64,000 nt of DNA from Mucilaginibacter aquariorum (lineage in GTDB: Bacteria > Bacteroidota > Bacteroidia > Sphingobacteriales > Sphingobacteriaceae), in the NCBI RefSeq assembly GCF_024498135.1, contig NZ_JANHOH010000001.1:496001-560000 (forward strand), in the 5' to 3' direction. Under the pieces are notes generated by a model. The model did no database searches. It was not told the DNA's origin and was given only the letters and a program-made list of their open reading frames with translations. This document shows, piece after piece, positions 1 through 8,749 of the stretch. Position 1 is the stretch's first letter, and every line of letters begins with the position of its first letter. The position numbers and the translations under genes were made by a program.

Positions 1-536
1 GCGACCTGAAAACCATTGTGGTAACTCCCACAGGCAAACGCAGCGTTATTACTGCTGCCAAGATGTTTAACAAGGCCCCATTAGCACCGGTACAATACAC
101 CGGGAATACTCCGGGGTTAAAATACGAGGCTTCGGCGGGTACATATGTTAATACCACACAGATAAACCCTGCCGCGGTAATAGATACCGGTATAGCAAAA
201 AGTTTTAGCACTGCACTAAGCGCGTTTAAAAAAGCGTTTAACAAATACGGTGTGGTATTCAACGGCTATTTAAAAACTGATGTTGATGGTAACTACGGTT
301 TTTCAACGGCTTCATCAAACGGTTCGGTCTTATTGATAGATGATGTGCCAATTGTAGATAACGATGGCCGCACCGGCCCTGTTGAGGTGCAGGGTGTAAT
401 ACCATTGCTCAAAGGATATCACAAGATCACTATTAAATACGTGGATGCGAATACATCGGGTAGTGGTTTACGGGTTTATATGACCATACCGGGTAAACCA
501 AAAGGAGAGGTGTCGCCAGATATGATGTTTAACTAA
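1..536 (+). CDS. C-terminal part of a PA14-domain exported enzyme (5' end outside window)
   Basis: The reading frame is open to the left edge, so this is the 3' end of a longer gene; the GTG at position 18 is only an internal codon. The first visible residues (DLKTIVVTPTGKRS) resemble the end of a chitobiase/beta-hexosaminidase C-terminal domain. The last ~100 residues look like a PA14 beta-barrel: a GVVFNGYLKTDVDGNYGF stretch, then LLIDDVPIVDNDG, then a KGYHKITIKY strand. PA14 domains bind carbohydrate and are common on secreted glycoside hydrolases (for example GH20) and sulfatases of this phylum. The catalytic part is not in the window, so the enzyme class is open. Confidence 0.7.
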   Translation, partial: DLKTIVVTPTGKRSVITAAKMFNKAPLAPVQYTGNTPGLKYEASAGTYVNTTQINPAAVIDTGIAKSFSTALSAFKKAFNKYGVVFNGYLKTDVDGNYGFSTASSNGSVLLIDDVPIVDNDGRTGPVEVQGVIPLLKGYHKITIKYVDANTSGSGLRVYMTIPGKPKGEVSPDMMFN

Positions 537-552
537 GCGCTATATTTTAAAC

Positions 553-1299
553 ATGAAATTTAGAAACTATTTATTCATATCGGCAATCGGGCTGTTTATA
601 GCAGGCTGCGGCGGCGATGATAAAAAACCCGCGGCAAACAATAACGCAGTAGCCAAGCCTGCCCTGATGCAACCATTCCGCTTTCATAAGGCGATAGAGG
701 TATCGCCGGGGCAAACCTACGATATAGTAAGCTGGGGCAGGGGCTCAACAGCTACCGGTGCTTTTGCTATTCTGCATTCAGATTCATCTAAGATGCAGTA
801 TAACACTACCACCGGCGACCTTGACGGCACAATTACCGATGTTTACAACGCCGATATGGACGTTGATGGCAACCCGGAGATACTGATCCAATCTAAGGGA
901 AAGGATACGGTGAATTATGCCAAGATCTACGCGTTTGAGTTTAATAACAATAATGCCAATAAACTGGATTTTCCAAGACTAACTAACTCACAAAAAAAAG
1001 GGTATCGGGGTAATGATAATTTTTACATAAAAGAGGGTAAGCTGATCCGCGAGTTTCCTATTTATGATGGTAATGATGCCGCGGCTAAACCAACCGGAGC
1101 TAAACGCCAGCTGGAGTATAGCTTGCGCAGCAACGATTTTACTGTAAAGCAGCTAAGTAAAGATTCTACTTCAACAAAAGCCGATCAAGCAGCTGTTAAA
1201 CAGGAAGTTAATCAGTCCGAACAGAAGCAAACTGTTAGCAAATCAAAAAAGCGCAGGCAAGCCGAAACCAGGAGACGCCGCCGCAGGAACAGAAACTAA
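553..1299 (+). CDS. Hypothetical lipoprotein with very basic C-terminal tail
   Basis: A lipoprotein signal is clear: a hydrophobic stretch, then lipobox IAGC with Cys19. The mature part contains a VYNADMDVDGNPEILI stretch reminiscent of FG-GAP/VCBS calcium-loop repeats, but only one copy is visible. The last ~50 residues are Gln/Lys/Arg-rich and end in a run of arginines (RRRRRRNRN), which is odd for an exported protein and may bind polyanions such as LPS or nucleic acid. It starts 17 nt after the preceding gene, so the two are probably co-transcribed. A terminator-like hairpin follows. I do not recognise a named family. Confidence 0.7.
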   Translation: MKFRNYLFISAIGLFIAGCGGDDKKPAANNNAVAKPALMQPFRFHKAIEVSPGQTYDIVSWGRGSTATGAFAILHSDSSKMQYNTTTGDLDGTITDVYNADMDVDGNPEILIQSKGKDTVNYAKIYAFEFNNNNANKLDFPRLTNSQKKGYRGNDNFYIKEGKLIREFPIYDGNDAAAKPTGAKRQLEYSLRSNDFTVKQLSKDSTSTKADQAAVKQEVNQSEQKQTVSKSKKRRQAETRRRRRRNRN

Positions 1300-1325
1300 T
1301 TACGACAAACATATTTTTTCACCGG

Positions 1326-1373
1326 CAGGTGGTTTGGCTAATTGCAATTAACTGAACCACCTGTTTTATTTTC
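1326..1373 (+). terminator. Rho-independent terminator after the lipoprotein gene
   Basis: A perfect 9-bp stem CAGGTGGTT / AACCACCTG (1326-1334 and 1355-1363) encloses a loop that itself holds the palindrome TAATTGCAATTA, and is followed by a T-rich run. It lies between the lipoprotein and the next small gene. Confidence 0.6.
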
Positions 1374-1378
1374 AGCAG

Positions 1379-1666
1379 ATGATATTAGAAGAATTTTTGT
1401 ACAGGCTTAAGCTGGAATACCATACGCTGGATAAGCTAACCCCGGAAACATACTATCAACGCCTGTCAAGCTTGTTTGTAGTGCTGGAACTGGATGGCGA
1501 CAACCTTAACGAAGAACACGACCTTGGTTTAGACCAGATCCTTGATAAAATGAACGACATTAATGAGGATGACCTGCAGCAGGATCTGTCGCCGGAGGAC
1601 TTAGCTGTACTTATTAAAAAAGTGAAGACTGGTTTGGCGATCCTGATAAATAAGATAGAGGAGTAG
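1379..1666 (+). CDS. Small acidic hypothetical protein
   Basis: A 95-residue, strongly acidic, helix-rich protein (EEHDLGLDQILDKMNDINEDD) with no signal peptide or membrane segment. It starts directly after the upstream terminator with ATG. Its last 53 bp overlap the 3' end of the convergent DUF72 gene. The real-gene call rests on composition and codon pattern only; no family is recognised. Confidence 0.5.
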   Translation: MILEEFLYRLKLEYHTLDKLTPETYYQRLSSLFVVLELDGDNLNEEHDLGLDQILDKMNDINEDDLQQDLSPEDLAVLIKKVKTGLAILINKIEE

Positions 1667-2387
1667 TTAAACCAACCATTTCCATCATTTCTTTAGCGTT
1701 ATCTATCGCGTGTGTTTCTACATCATTATTAAAGTAAAACCAGCCTTGTTTAGCCTTTGGGTTTGCCTTAACGGCATCCACTACTTTCTGCAAATACGCT
1801 GTTGAATAGCGTGAACGGTACAACTCTGGCACACCATGGAAGCGGTAGTATATAACCGGCGTATTCTGTATCACGTCATCGGGCAAGGTAGGGTGGCTCA
1901 TTCCGCAGAAAGCAATATTATGCTCGGCGAGTTTCTTGTATATATCATCTTGCCACCAGCTTACGTGCCTTGGTTCTAATACGTTGCTAAATGCCGGGTT
2001 TAGAGCTTTGAGGATCTTGTCCAGCTTTTCTTCGGTATAATTATAACTGGGCGGGATCTGAAATAATACCGTGCCTAACTTTTCTTGCAAGCCTTCGCCA
2101 ATGGTATCATAAAAACTGCTTAGCAGGTCAACCGTATCGTTAAACTTTTTATAATGGGTGATAGCCCTTGGCGCTTTTACCGCGAACCTAAATTCCGGCG
2201 GACTCTTCTCATACCAGTTTTGTAAAAACGAAAGTTGCGGGAAACGATAAAAGGTTACATTCAACTCCAGCGTACTAAAGTGCCGGCAGTAATAATCAAA
2301 CCATTTGGTCATGGCCAATTTTTCAGGGTAAAACGTACCCCGCCAATGTTTGTAGTGAAAACCCGAACAGCCGATGTGCCAATCCAT
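1614..2387 (-). CDS. DUF72 family protein
   Basis: A 257-residue TIM-barrel-like DUF72 (YecE-type) protein. The diagnostic N-terminus is visible (WHIGCSGFHYKHWRGTFYPE), followed by the ELNVTFYRFP segment, the LEPRHVSWW motif and a C-terminal YFNND segment. The biochemical role of DUF72 proteins is not settled; members are cytoplasmic and often lie near nucleic-acid or stress genes. The length is normal and the ATG start at 2387 fits the family. The 3' end overlaps the convergent acidic small gene by 53 bp. Function is not inferred further. Confidence 0.88.
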   Translation of the reverse strand: MDWHIGCSGFHYKHWRGTFYPEKLAMTKWFDYYCRHFSTLELNVTFYRFPQLSFLQNWYEKSPPEFRFAVKAPRAITHYKKFNDTVDLLSSFYDTIGEGLQEKLGTVLFQIPPSYNYTEEKLDKILKALNPAFSNVLEPRHVSWWQDDIYKKLAEHNIAFCGMSHPTLPDDVIQNTPVIYYRFHGVPELYRSRYSTAYLQKVVDAVKANPKAKQGWFYFNNDVETHAIDNAKEMMEMVGLTTPLSYLSGSPNQSSLF

Positions 2388-2431
2388 GTATTTATAAAAA
2401 CTGGCAAATGATTTTGTTTGAATCTACCAAC

Positions 2432-2464
2432 AAAAAAGGCCTTAACAGCTATGCTAAGGCCTTT
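2432..2464 (-). terminator. Terminator of the M28 peptidase gene
   Basis: A perfect 10-bp stem AAAGGCCTTA / TAAGGCCTTT (2435-2444 and 2455-2464). On the minus strand it is followed by a T run (the A run at 2432-2437). It lies just beyond the stop of the minus-strand peptidase gene. Confidence 0.7.
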
Positions 2465-2482
2465 AAATATCAAATAAACTTC

Positions 2483-4036
2483 TTACAAACCATCAAAAGC
2501 GAAGATCTCTTTAACAAGTGGTTTGCGTGGCAGCATCTCTTTTTCGATGCTGGTTTGGTATACAAACGAAGCTACAATAATGGTGGCCTGTTTAAGATCT
2601 TCTATCTGCAGGTGATCGTAATTATCCTGGTTGCTGTGGTGGGTTTTGGTTTCGTAATCTATCGGATCTTGTATGAACTGGAAGCCTGGTATGCCCGCCC
2701 AGTCAAACGATAGATGATCGGTTGAACCCGTATTACTCATGGTAACCGTTTTTGCACCAAGGTCATTAAAAGGCGCAAACCATTGTTCAAATATGGGTTT
2801 AACCTCGCTGTTGCCCTGCGCAAATATGCCGCGTATTTTACCGGTGCCGTTATCCAGGTTGTAATAGGCAGATACCTTCGACTGTTCTGATTTAAGCTTG
2901 TAATCAATACCCATAAAATGATTTTTGGCGTAGTTGTATGAACCATAAACGCCCTGTTCTTCACCATCCCATAAAGCAATGCGGATGGTGCGCTTTGGTT
3001 TAAGCCCAAGCGAATCTAACAGCCTTACAGCTTCCATCATCACAATACAACCCGCGCCGTTATCGGTAGCGCCGGTGGCCGCCTGCCACGAATCAAGGTG
3101 ACCGCCCAGCATCACCAGCTGCGATTTTAATTTAGGATCGGTTCCCGGGATCTCGGCAACAACATTATATCCTTTAATATCATCTGTTGATGATTTCGCG
3201 CTGATGTTTATAGCAAGCTCAACCGGGTGGCCACTTTGTATCAGGCGTTTTATTTTTTGGCCATCTTCATAAGCCATACTTAACTTTGGTATAGTTGCCG
3301 GCGCGGTAAGTTTATGCGCGCCCATATCCTGCACAAATACAGTCCCGTTATTATTGGAGCTCGATGCGCTTATCACACCAAAAGCGCCCGATTGTTTAAG
3401 CAATACATCAACTTTTGCGAGCGTTTTAAAGTAACCGCTAAATTGTTCTATCTCTTTACGGGTAACCATGTAGGTATCCTTCATGTTAGCCAATTCTTCA
3501 TCGGTTAAGCGTTCTGCCGCGGGTTTAAAGTTTACATCTTTGTTGATAGCAGAACCAGTAACTAAAATAAACTTCCCTTTAAAATCATTCAGGTGTTGTT
3601 TAATATAAACGGTATCTGTAGCCTGGCCCGGCGTTATCACAATTACCTGTGCTTGCTGTAAGCCATTGGTAGCAGCACTCCATGGGTTAGGGTAGGCCAT
3701 TACCGGCTGCACATATGGCGCTTTCATAATAATACTAAAATCCTGCAAATCCCATTGTTTGCCAAAATCGCCCCAGGGTTCAAGTTTGGCATTAACTAAT
3801 CCCCATTTTTTCATGGTTTCAACAGCCCATGTAGCCGCACGTTTATAGCCCGCAGAGGCGGTAAGCCTTGGGCCGGATACATCAGTTATATAATGTGCAA
3901 TTTGCGGTATTTGCGAACTGTTCATTTCGGCGCGACGAATGCGGCCAAAAACAGCGGTATCCGGCGACTGGGCAAATAAACTGCTGCAGGAAAACAAACC
4001 TGCTGCAAAAGCTAATTTTAGGTTGAGGTATTTCAT
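2483..4036 (-). CDS. Exported M28 family zinc aminopeptidase/carboxypeptidase (carboxypeptidase Q-like)
   Basis: A 517-residue secreted peptidase with an N-terminal signal peptide ending near LFAQ. A protease-associated insert occupies roughly residues 130-270, followed by the M28 catalytic domain. Co-catalytic zinc ligands and the acid/base residue are visible: GGHLDSW, ATDNGAG, WDGEEQG (catalytic Glu-Glu), YNLDNGTG and the late TDHLSFD histidine. Length and layout match carboxypeptidase Q-like (PGCP) members, which hydrolyse dipeptides or trim amino termini in the periplasm. It is followed by its own terminator and preceded by a 670-bp spacer, so it is likely a single-gene unit. Confidence 0.9.
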   Translation of the reverse strand: MKYLNLKLAFAAGLFSCSSLFAQSPDTAVFGRIRRAEMNSSQIPQIAHYITDVSGPRLTASAGYKRAATWAVETMKKWGLVNAKLEPWGDFGKQWDLQDFSIIMKAPYVQPVMAYPNPWSAATNGLQQAQVIVITPGQATDTVYIKQHLNDFKGKFILVTGSAINKDVNFKPAAERLTDEELANMKDTYMVTRKEIEQFSGYFKTLAKVDVLLKQSGAFGVISASSSNNNGTVFVQDMGAHKLTAPATIPKLSMAYEDGQKIKRLIQSGHPVELAINISAKSSTDDIKGYNVVAEIPGTDPKLKSQLVMLGGHLDSWQAATGATDNGAGCIVMMEAVRLLDSLGLKPKRTIRIALWDGEEQGVYGSYNYAKNHFMGIDYKLKSEQSKVSAYYNLDNGTGKIRGIFAQGNSEVKPIFEQWFAPFNDLGAKTVTMSNTGSTDHLSFDWAGIPGFQFIQDPIDYETKTHHSNQDNYDHLQIEDLKQATIIVASFVYQTSIEKEMLPRKPLVKEIFAFDGL

Positions 4037-4147
4037 TTCGTGGTATAGTTAGTTTAGGCTTAAAGCTACATGAATGTTATGGTAAGCCCAAATATCGGGA
4101 GTTAAGAATTGCAGCTCTTACTCACCCGGTCATTGCTTCGCTCGACC

Positions 4148-4178
4148 ACCCTCTCTTCGCCTGCGGCGGAAAGAGGGT
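4148..4178. repeat. Imperfect GC-rich hairpin (REP-like)
   Basis: A 14-nt arm beginning ACCCTCTCTTCGCC pairs with the downstream GGCGGAAAGAGGGT with two mismatches across a 3-nt loop. It is much more GC-rich than the surrounding spacer. It could be a small dispersed palindrome; dispersal cannot be tested from one window. Confidence 0.45.
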
Positions 4179-4208
4179 TTAAGAAGTTTTTAATTCCCTC
4201 CTTTGGGA

Positions 4209-4478
4209 GCTACCGTGTACCCACATCTTTTCGTTGGATATATTTTTTATGACCCATAGGGTCTACCGCTTTGTAGCCAATGAAAGAAAACGTTTTTGCT
4301 CCATAGGAGCTACCCCTTTATCGCCATTTTTAGGATGAATGAGACTAATTACGCTACTTTTCTACGAACGGGTAGCCTCTACGAGGCATAAATCATGTTC
4401 GTTATTTTTTCTACAAAGCGGTAGAGCCTACGGCTCATTATCCTTGCCAAATTTTAAAAGATGTGGGTACACGGTAGC
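4209..4478. repeat. Hairpin-array repeat element with 23-bp perfect terminal inverted repeats
   Basis: Perfect 23-bp inverted arms at 4209-4231 and 4456-4478 (outer end GCTACCGTGTACCC) enclose 224 bp. Inside are a nested 15-bp inverted pair, TCTACCGCTTTGTAG at 4262-4276 and 4411-4425, and four mini-hairpins of one design, a 4-5 bp stem with a 3-nt loop: ACCC-ATA-GGGT 4252-4262, GCTCC-ATA-GGAGC 4298-4310, GCCTC-TAC-GAGGC 4375-4387 and GAGCC-TAC-GGCTC 4424-4436. Each abuts a TACC or GGTA motif. No reading frame is present. This has the architecture of a non-autonomous mini-element or of a structured RNA. No target-site duplication is obvious. Confidence 0.7.
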
Positions 4479-4710
4479 CCGTTAGGAGAGAATCGCGCAA
4501 GCCTCATGCTTTATATCTACTCAGTGTAAGGGATTGCAGTGGATACCGGCCTGTGATTAAGGCCTTTGCAGTATGAACGTAAAGCCTGGCCCGTTGGCTA
4601 ACGGGAACACCAAAATATAATTGTAATTTGTTGTTATTGGCTCAAATGGGAATGGTTTATCTGCACATTAATTTGCAAATTTGTAACACATCCAATCGGG
4701 CATAATATTA

Positions 4711-6768
4711 ATGCATTTTTTATATCCTGCTTTTCTATTTACACTGTTAACGCTGGCCATACCTGTCCTTATCCACCTGTTCAATTTCAGGCGGTATAAA
4801 AAGGTGTATTTCAGTAATGTACAGTTCCTAAAAGAAGTAAAGGAACAACAGGCAAGCCGCCGTAATTTAAAGGAGAGGCTCATATTAGCATCGCGATTGT
4901 TGGCCCTTTTGTTTTTAGTGCTGGCTTTTGCAAGGCCATTTATTCCGGGTAAAGAGGGTGCTAATGTGGGCAAACAGCAGGTAGTAAGCATTTTTGTAGA
5001 TAATTCTTACTCCATGCAAACTCCGAACCGTGAGGGCTCGTTGCTGGATGAAGCCAAACAAAAAGCCAAACAAATTGCAGCTTCCTATTCTATAAACGAC
5101 CGTTTCCAACTGCTTACACAAGATTTTGAGGGAAAACATCAGCGCCTGCTAAACCGCGGGGAATTTAATGATGCGGTAGATAGGGTTAAGATAAGTGCGC
5201 AAAGCAGGGAGCTAAATCAAATAATAGCCAGGCAGCAAAGTTTGCTGAACATGCAGGCAAACTCGCCAAAACAAAGTTATATCCTGTCCGATTTTCAGAA
5301 GAACATACAAAGCAGATCACCAGTAGCAGATGTCGGATTCCCGGTAAACCTGGTGCAGCTAAAAGCCAATCCGCTGCCCAACGTAGCGGTAGATTCGGTG
5401 TGGATGCTGAACGCCACGCATCGCCCGAGCGAAAGTGAAAGGATAGTGGTAAGATTGAGGAACTATGCTGATAAAGCTGCGGAGAAGATCCCGCTTAAGC
5501 TGATCATTAACGGTGTGCAAAAAGCGATAGGCAGTTTTACGGTTAACGCCAGATCGGCACAAACAGATACGTTATCGTTCTCTGGCTTGCAAGGCGGCTG
5601 GCAGCGTGCCGAAATTCAGTTACAGGATAACCCCATTACGTTTGATAATAAGTTTTACTTCACCTTTAATGTGAACAAACAATTGCCGGTGCTGCTGATA
5701 AACGATGGTACCGCCAATAAATATTTAAGCGCTGTTTTTGCTGCCGATGCATTTTTTGCGCCAAAACAGGTGCCCGGTGGTAATGTAGATTATGCCGGTT
5801 TAAGCACGTATCCTATTATAATATTAAGCGATATTAAAACGGTATCGGCAGGATTAGCACAAGCTTTAAAAACATATGTAAGCAAAGGGGGGACGTTGGT
5901 AGTGTTCCCATCGGCCGATGCGGATCTGAATAGCTATAAAGCATTCCTACAGCCTATAGGTGCCGCTTATCCGCAAAATTTAGTAACCGAAGCCACTAAA
6001 GTATCAGCTATAAATTTACAAAGCCCGGTGTTTAAAAGCATCTTTGAAGTATCACCACAAAACCCCGATCTGCCTTTGGTAAAGAAATATTATGCTTTAA
6101 CCAGCGGGAGCCGACAGGGCGAATACTTAATGCGGATGCAGGCAGGCCAACCACTATGGCAGGGCTCTACATTAGGCAGGGGCAAGGTGTATGTAGCTGC
6201 GGTGGCATTAGATGAAGACTTTAGCAACCTACCGGTTCATGCGCTATTTGTGCCGGTAATGTTCAGGATAGCATTGTTGAGCGGGCACGACCAGTCTTTA
6301 TTTTATACCGCCGGCAATAACGAACCTATAGAGACCGTTCCGCTGCAATCAACAGAGAAGCAATTGGTAAAGCTGGTAAAGGATAACGAAACCATTATAC
6401 CCGATGTGAAACAACAGGAGGGAAGCACCATGCTTTACCTGCCCGCGCAACTGAGCGAAACCGGTATTTACGACCTAAAAAAGCAAGATAGCACGGCCGC
6501 GGTTTTGGCTTTTAATGACAACAGGAGCGAATCTGATCTATCCTATCTAAGCCCCAATGACCTGGAGAAATTATTCCCTAAAAACGCCACTTTACTAAAT
6601 AGTGATAAATTAAATGCAGATAGTATTGCAGGCCCTGCAAATTCGGGGCTTCAATTATGGAAACTTTGTATAATTTTGGCAATGATATTTCTGGCTGCCG
6701 AAACCCTGTTGATAAGGTATTATAAAACCAACAAAACAAGCGTTTCGCAACCCACAGATAGTAACTAA
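4711..6768 (+). CDS. BatA-type membrane protein with VWA-like domain
   Basis: The N-terminus matches the BatA/aerotolerance N-terminal domain: a first membrane segment (residues ~5-24), the basic FRRYKKV loop, and a second membrane segment (~58-77) ending ARPFIP. It is followed by a von Willebrand A-like start, SIFVDNSYSMQ, whose DNSYS is a MIDAS-type DxSxS. A long periplasmic/extracellular region follows, then a last membrane segment near residues 650-672. At 685 residues it is longer than classic BatA (about 330) and fits the long BatA-domain family seen beside pyrC-like genes in Bacteroidota. Its exact role is unknown; Bat proteins have been linked to stress tolerance and surface assembly. 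The next gene starts 22 nt later, so they are co-transcribed. Confidence 0.82.
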   Translation: MHFLYPAFLFTLLTLAIPVLIHLFNFRRYKKVYFSNVQFLKEVKEQQASRRNLKERLILASRLLALLFLVLAFARPFIPGKEGANVGKQQVVSIFVDNSYSMQTPNREGSLLDEAKQKAKQIAASYSINDRFQLLTQDFEGKHQRLLNRGEFNDAVDRVKISAQSRELNQIIARQQSLLNMQANSPKQSYILSDFQKNIQSRSPVADVGFPVNLVQLKANPLPNVAVDSVWMLNATHRPSESERIVVRLRNYADKAAEKIPLKLIINGVQKAIGSFTVNARSAQTDTLSFSGLQGGWQRAEIQLQDNPITFDNKFYFTFNVNKQLPVLLINDGTANKYLSAVFAADAFFAPKQVPGGNVDYAGLSTYPIIILSDIKTVSAGLAQALKTYVSKGGTLVVFPSADADLNSYKAFLQPIGAAYPQNLVTEATKVSAINLQSPVFKSIFEVSPQNPDLPLVKKYYALTSGSRQGEYLMRMQAGQPLWQGSTLGRGKVYVAAVALDEDFSNLPVHALFVPVMFRIALLSGHDQSLFYTAGNNEPIETVPLQSTEKQLVKLVKDNETIIPDVKQQEGSTMLYLPAQLSETGIYDLKKQDSTAAVLAFNDNRSESDLSYLSPNDLEKLFPKNATLLNSDKLNADSIAGPANSGLQLWKLCIILAMIFLAAETLLIRYYKTNKTSVSQPTDSN

Positions 6769-6789
6769 ACCCACCATAAAACAGCGCTA

Positions 6790-8049
6790 ATGAATTTGCT
6801 AATCAAATCCGCCACTGTTGTAGACCCCGCTTCGCCTTTTAATAATAAGGTTGCCGATATTTTAATTGAAAAAGGCGTTATCAGTAAAATAGCAAAATCA
6901 ATTGATGAAGATGTAAAAACTGTAGATGCAAAAGGCCATTACGTTTCACCCGGATTTTTTGACCTGAACTGTAATGTTGGCGAACTGGGTTTAGAAACTA
7001 AGGAGGACCTGCAAACCGGAACGGCAGCTGCTGCCGCAGGTGGTTTTACAGGTATCGCTTTAATGCCCAACACACAACCACCCGTGCATTCCAAAGCCGA
7101 AGTAGAATACCTGCTTAATCGGGCTAAAAATAACCTGGTTGATATATATCCCCTTGGGGCTATCTCCAGCAAGCGCGAGGGCAAAGATATGGCCGAGATG
7201 TTTGACATGTTTAAAAGCGGCGCAAAGGCCTTTACAGATGGCAATCGCCCGGTACAGGATGCCGGCCTGATGGAACGTGCGCTACTATATGTACAAAACT
7301 TTGGAGCCAAGGTTATTTCGTACCCGGAGGATACCTCTATAGCCGGTAAGGCAAAGGTGAACGAGGGTGTAGTAAGCACCATGCTGGGTATGAAAGGTAT
7401 CCCCGCGCTGGCCGAAGAACTGATGATAGCCCGTGACCTGTACCTTGCCGAGGATACTAATTCTGAAATTCACTTTACTACTATATCTACCGAGCATGCG
7501 GTAGAGCTGATACGCGAAGCAAAGCGCAAAGGCGTAAAAGTTACCTGCGATGTTGCCGCCCATAATATTGTATTAACTGATGAAGCCTTAATGGGCTTTG
7601 ATAGCTTGTATAAAGTAAAACCGCCATTGCGTACCCAAAAGGATGTAGATGCTTTGGTAGCCGGCTTAAAAGATGGCACTATAGATGCTATTGTATCACA
7701 GCACACCCCACACGAAATTGAGTTTAAGGACGTGGAATTTGAAGTTGCCGAATATGGTATCATAGGTTTGCAAACAGCATTCTCGCTTGCGCTGCAGGCG
7801 GGTTTATCGGTAGGGCAGATAGTGGAAAAACTGGCTATTAACCCACGTAAAATATTAAAGGTTGATGTACCAACATTAACAGAAGGCGCTATCGCCAACC
7901 TGGTTGTATTCGGCACAGATGGCGAATGGGAATATACCCGCGCGGCTAACCGCTCAAAAAGTTTTAATTCACCATTTATAGGGCAGAACTTAAAAGGAAA
8001 AGTATTGTTAACCTGTAATAACAACCAAATCTCAAAATTTAACAACTAA
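6790..8049 (+). CDS. Dihydroorotase-like protein, probably catalytically inactive
   Basis: Full-length (419 aa) member of the class I dihydroorotase (PyrC/amidohydrolase) family: GHYVSPGFFDLNCNVGE, TAAAAAGGFTGIALMPNTQPP, VKPPLRTQKDVDAL and the C-terminal NPRKIL segment are all recognisable. The active site is changed. The usual HxH metal site after PGFxD reads NCN, the TDHAPH motif reads SQHTPH (catalytic Asp to Gln), the HxS histidine before the STEHA segment is Thr, and PHH reads AAHN. Such forms are known as non-catalytic partners of aspartate transcarbamoylase, but that role here is inference. It lies between the BatA-like gene and an acidic hypothetical, in one operon. Confidence 0.85.
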   Translation: MNLLIKSATVVDPASPFNNKVADILIEKGVISKIAKSIDEDVKTVDAKGHYVSPGFFDLNCNVGELGLETKEDLQTGTAAAAAGGFTGIALMPNTQPPVHSKAEVEYLLNRAKNNLVDIYPLGAISSKREGKDMAEMFDMFKSGAKAFTDGNRPVQDAGLMERALLYVQNFGAKVISYPEDTSIAGKAKVNEGVVSTMLGMKGIPALAEELMIARDLYLAEDTNSEIHFTTISTEHAVELIREAKRKGVKVTCDVAAHNIVLTDEALMGFDSLYKVKPPLRTQKDVDALVAGLKDGTIDAIVSQHTPHEIEFKDVEFEVAEYGIIGLQTAFSLALQAGLSVGQIVEKLAINPRKILKVDVPTLTEGAIANLVVFGTDGEWEYTRAANRSKSFNSPFIGQNLKGKVLLTCNNNQISKFNN

Positions 8050-8052
8050 CTC

Positions 8053-8721
8053 ATGACCGACCCAAAAGTAAGATCAGCCATTACAGGTGCTTTAAAGGCT
8101 TTTACACAATATGGCAGCTTTGATGCCGCCGCACTTATCGAAAAATTTGATACCGTTTTTGCATCAGATGATGACTTTTTAACAAAGGTAGATTCGCTTG
8201 ATGCCGTTTTTGATGAGCATCCACAGTTGGAAGAGATCCGCGAGATCTTCTTTGATATGCTGATGATCAACTTTTTTAGCGAAGATGTAAAGAAACTGGA
8301 AGATGATTACCTGGAAACCCAGGAATGGGAGGATATTGAAGAACAAACGCTTGACCGTGGTAGCGAGTTGTTGAATTTGCTCCTGTATCTGAACGAATGC
8401 GAGGACGAAAATATAGATCCTGAATTGGAAGATTATTTGAAAGAGTTTTTACTTGTTGATGAGGATGAGTTTCAGGATGAATACCGCATATACGAGCCGG
8501 TTATCGCTCACCAGGTGCTGATTGAAAGCCCTGTAAGCGAGATAAGCAAAGTGGCCAAAACCATCGCCGAAGATTCTGAAGTGAAAGAGCTGTTTTACCC
8601 CATGATCTGCTTTTTTCAAAACCCGGAAGCTGGTGAGGCTGAAAAAAGTGCCATCGCGGATAACGCCGTAAATAAACCATTTGATATGGCTGTTTTAGAA
8701 ATATTGCTTAGCTTTAAATAA
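8053..8721 (+). CDS. Acidic hypothetical protein
   Basis: A 222-residue, very acidic, all-helical-looking cytoplasmic protein with no signal peptide and no recognised domain. It starts with ATG 3 nt after the stop of the dihydroorotase-like gene and is followed 28 nt later by the DUF4199 gene, so all four genes from 4711 are likely one transcript. Its function is unknown. Confidence 0.7.
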   Translation: MTDPKVRSAITGALKAFTQYGSFDAAALIEKFDTVFASDDDFLTKVDSLDAVFDEHPQLEEIREIFFDMLMINFFSEDVKKLEDDYLETQEWEDIEEQTLDRGSELLNLLLYLNECEDENIDPELEDYLKEFLLVDEDEFQDEYRIYEPVIAHQVLIESPVSEISKVAKTIAEDSEVKELFYPMICFFQNPEAGEAEKSAIADNAVNKPFDMAVLEILLSFK

Positions 8722-8749
8722 AATTAATTAAACAAAACCCTTATCAATT

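Larger units (their letters stand above)
4037..4710. other. 674-bp gene-free spacer holding two repeat structures
   Basis: No credible coding sequence is present on either strand. It contains an imperfect hairpin at 4148-4178 (ACCCTCTCTTC... / ...GAAAGAGGGT), then the hairpin-array repeat element described separately at 4209-4478. The remainder is AT-rich, and the promoter of the following gene must lie near its right end. It separates the divergently transcribed peptidase and BatA-like genes. Confidence 0.8.

Noticed and set aside
2408..2713. Plus-strand 101-residue frame
   Set aside because: Antisense shadow over the M28 peptidase 3' end and its terminator; the peptidase motifs are unambiguous on the other strand.
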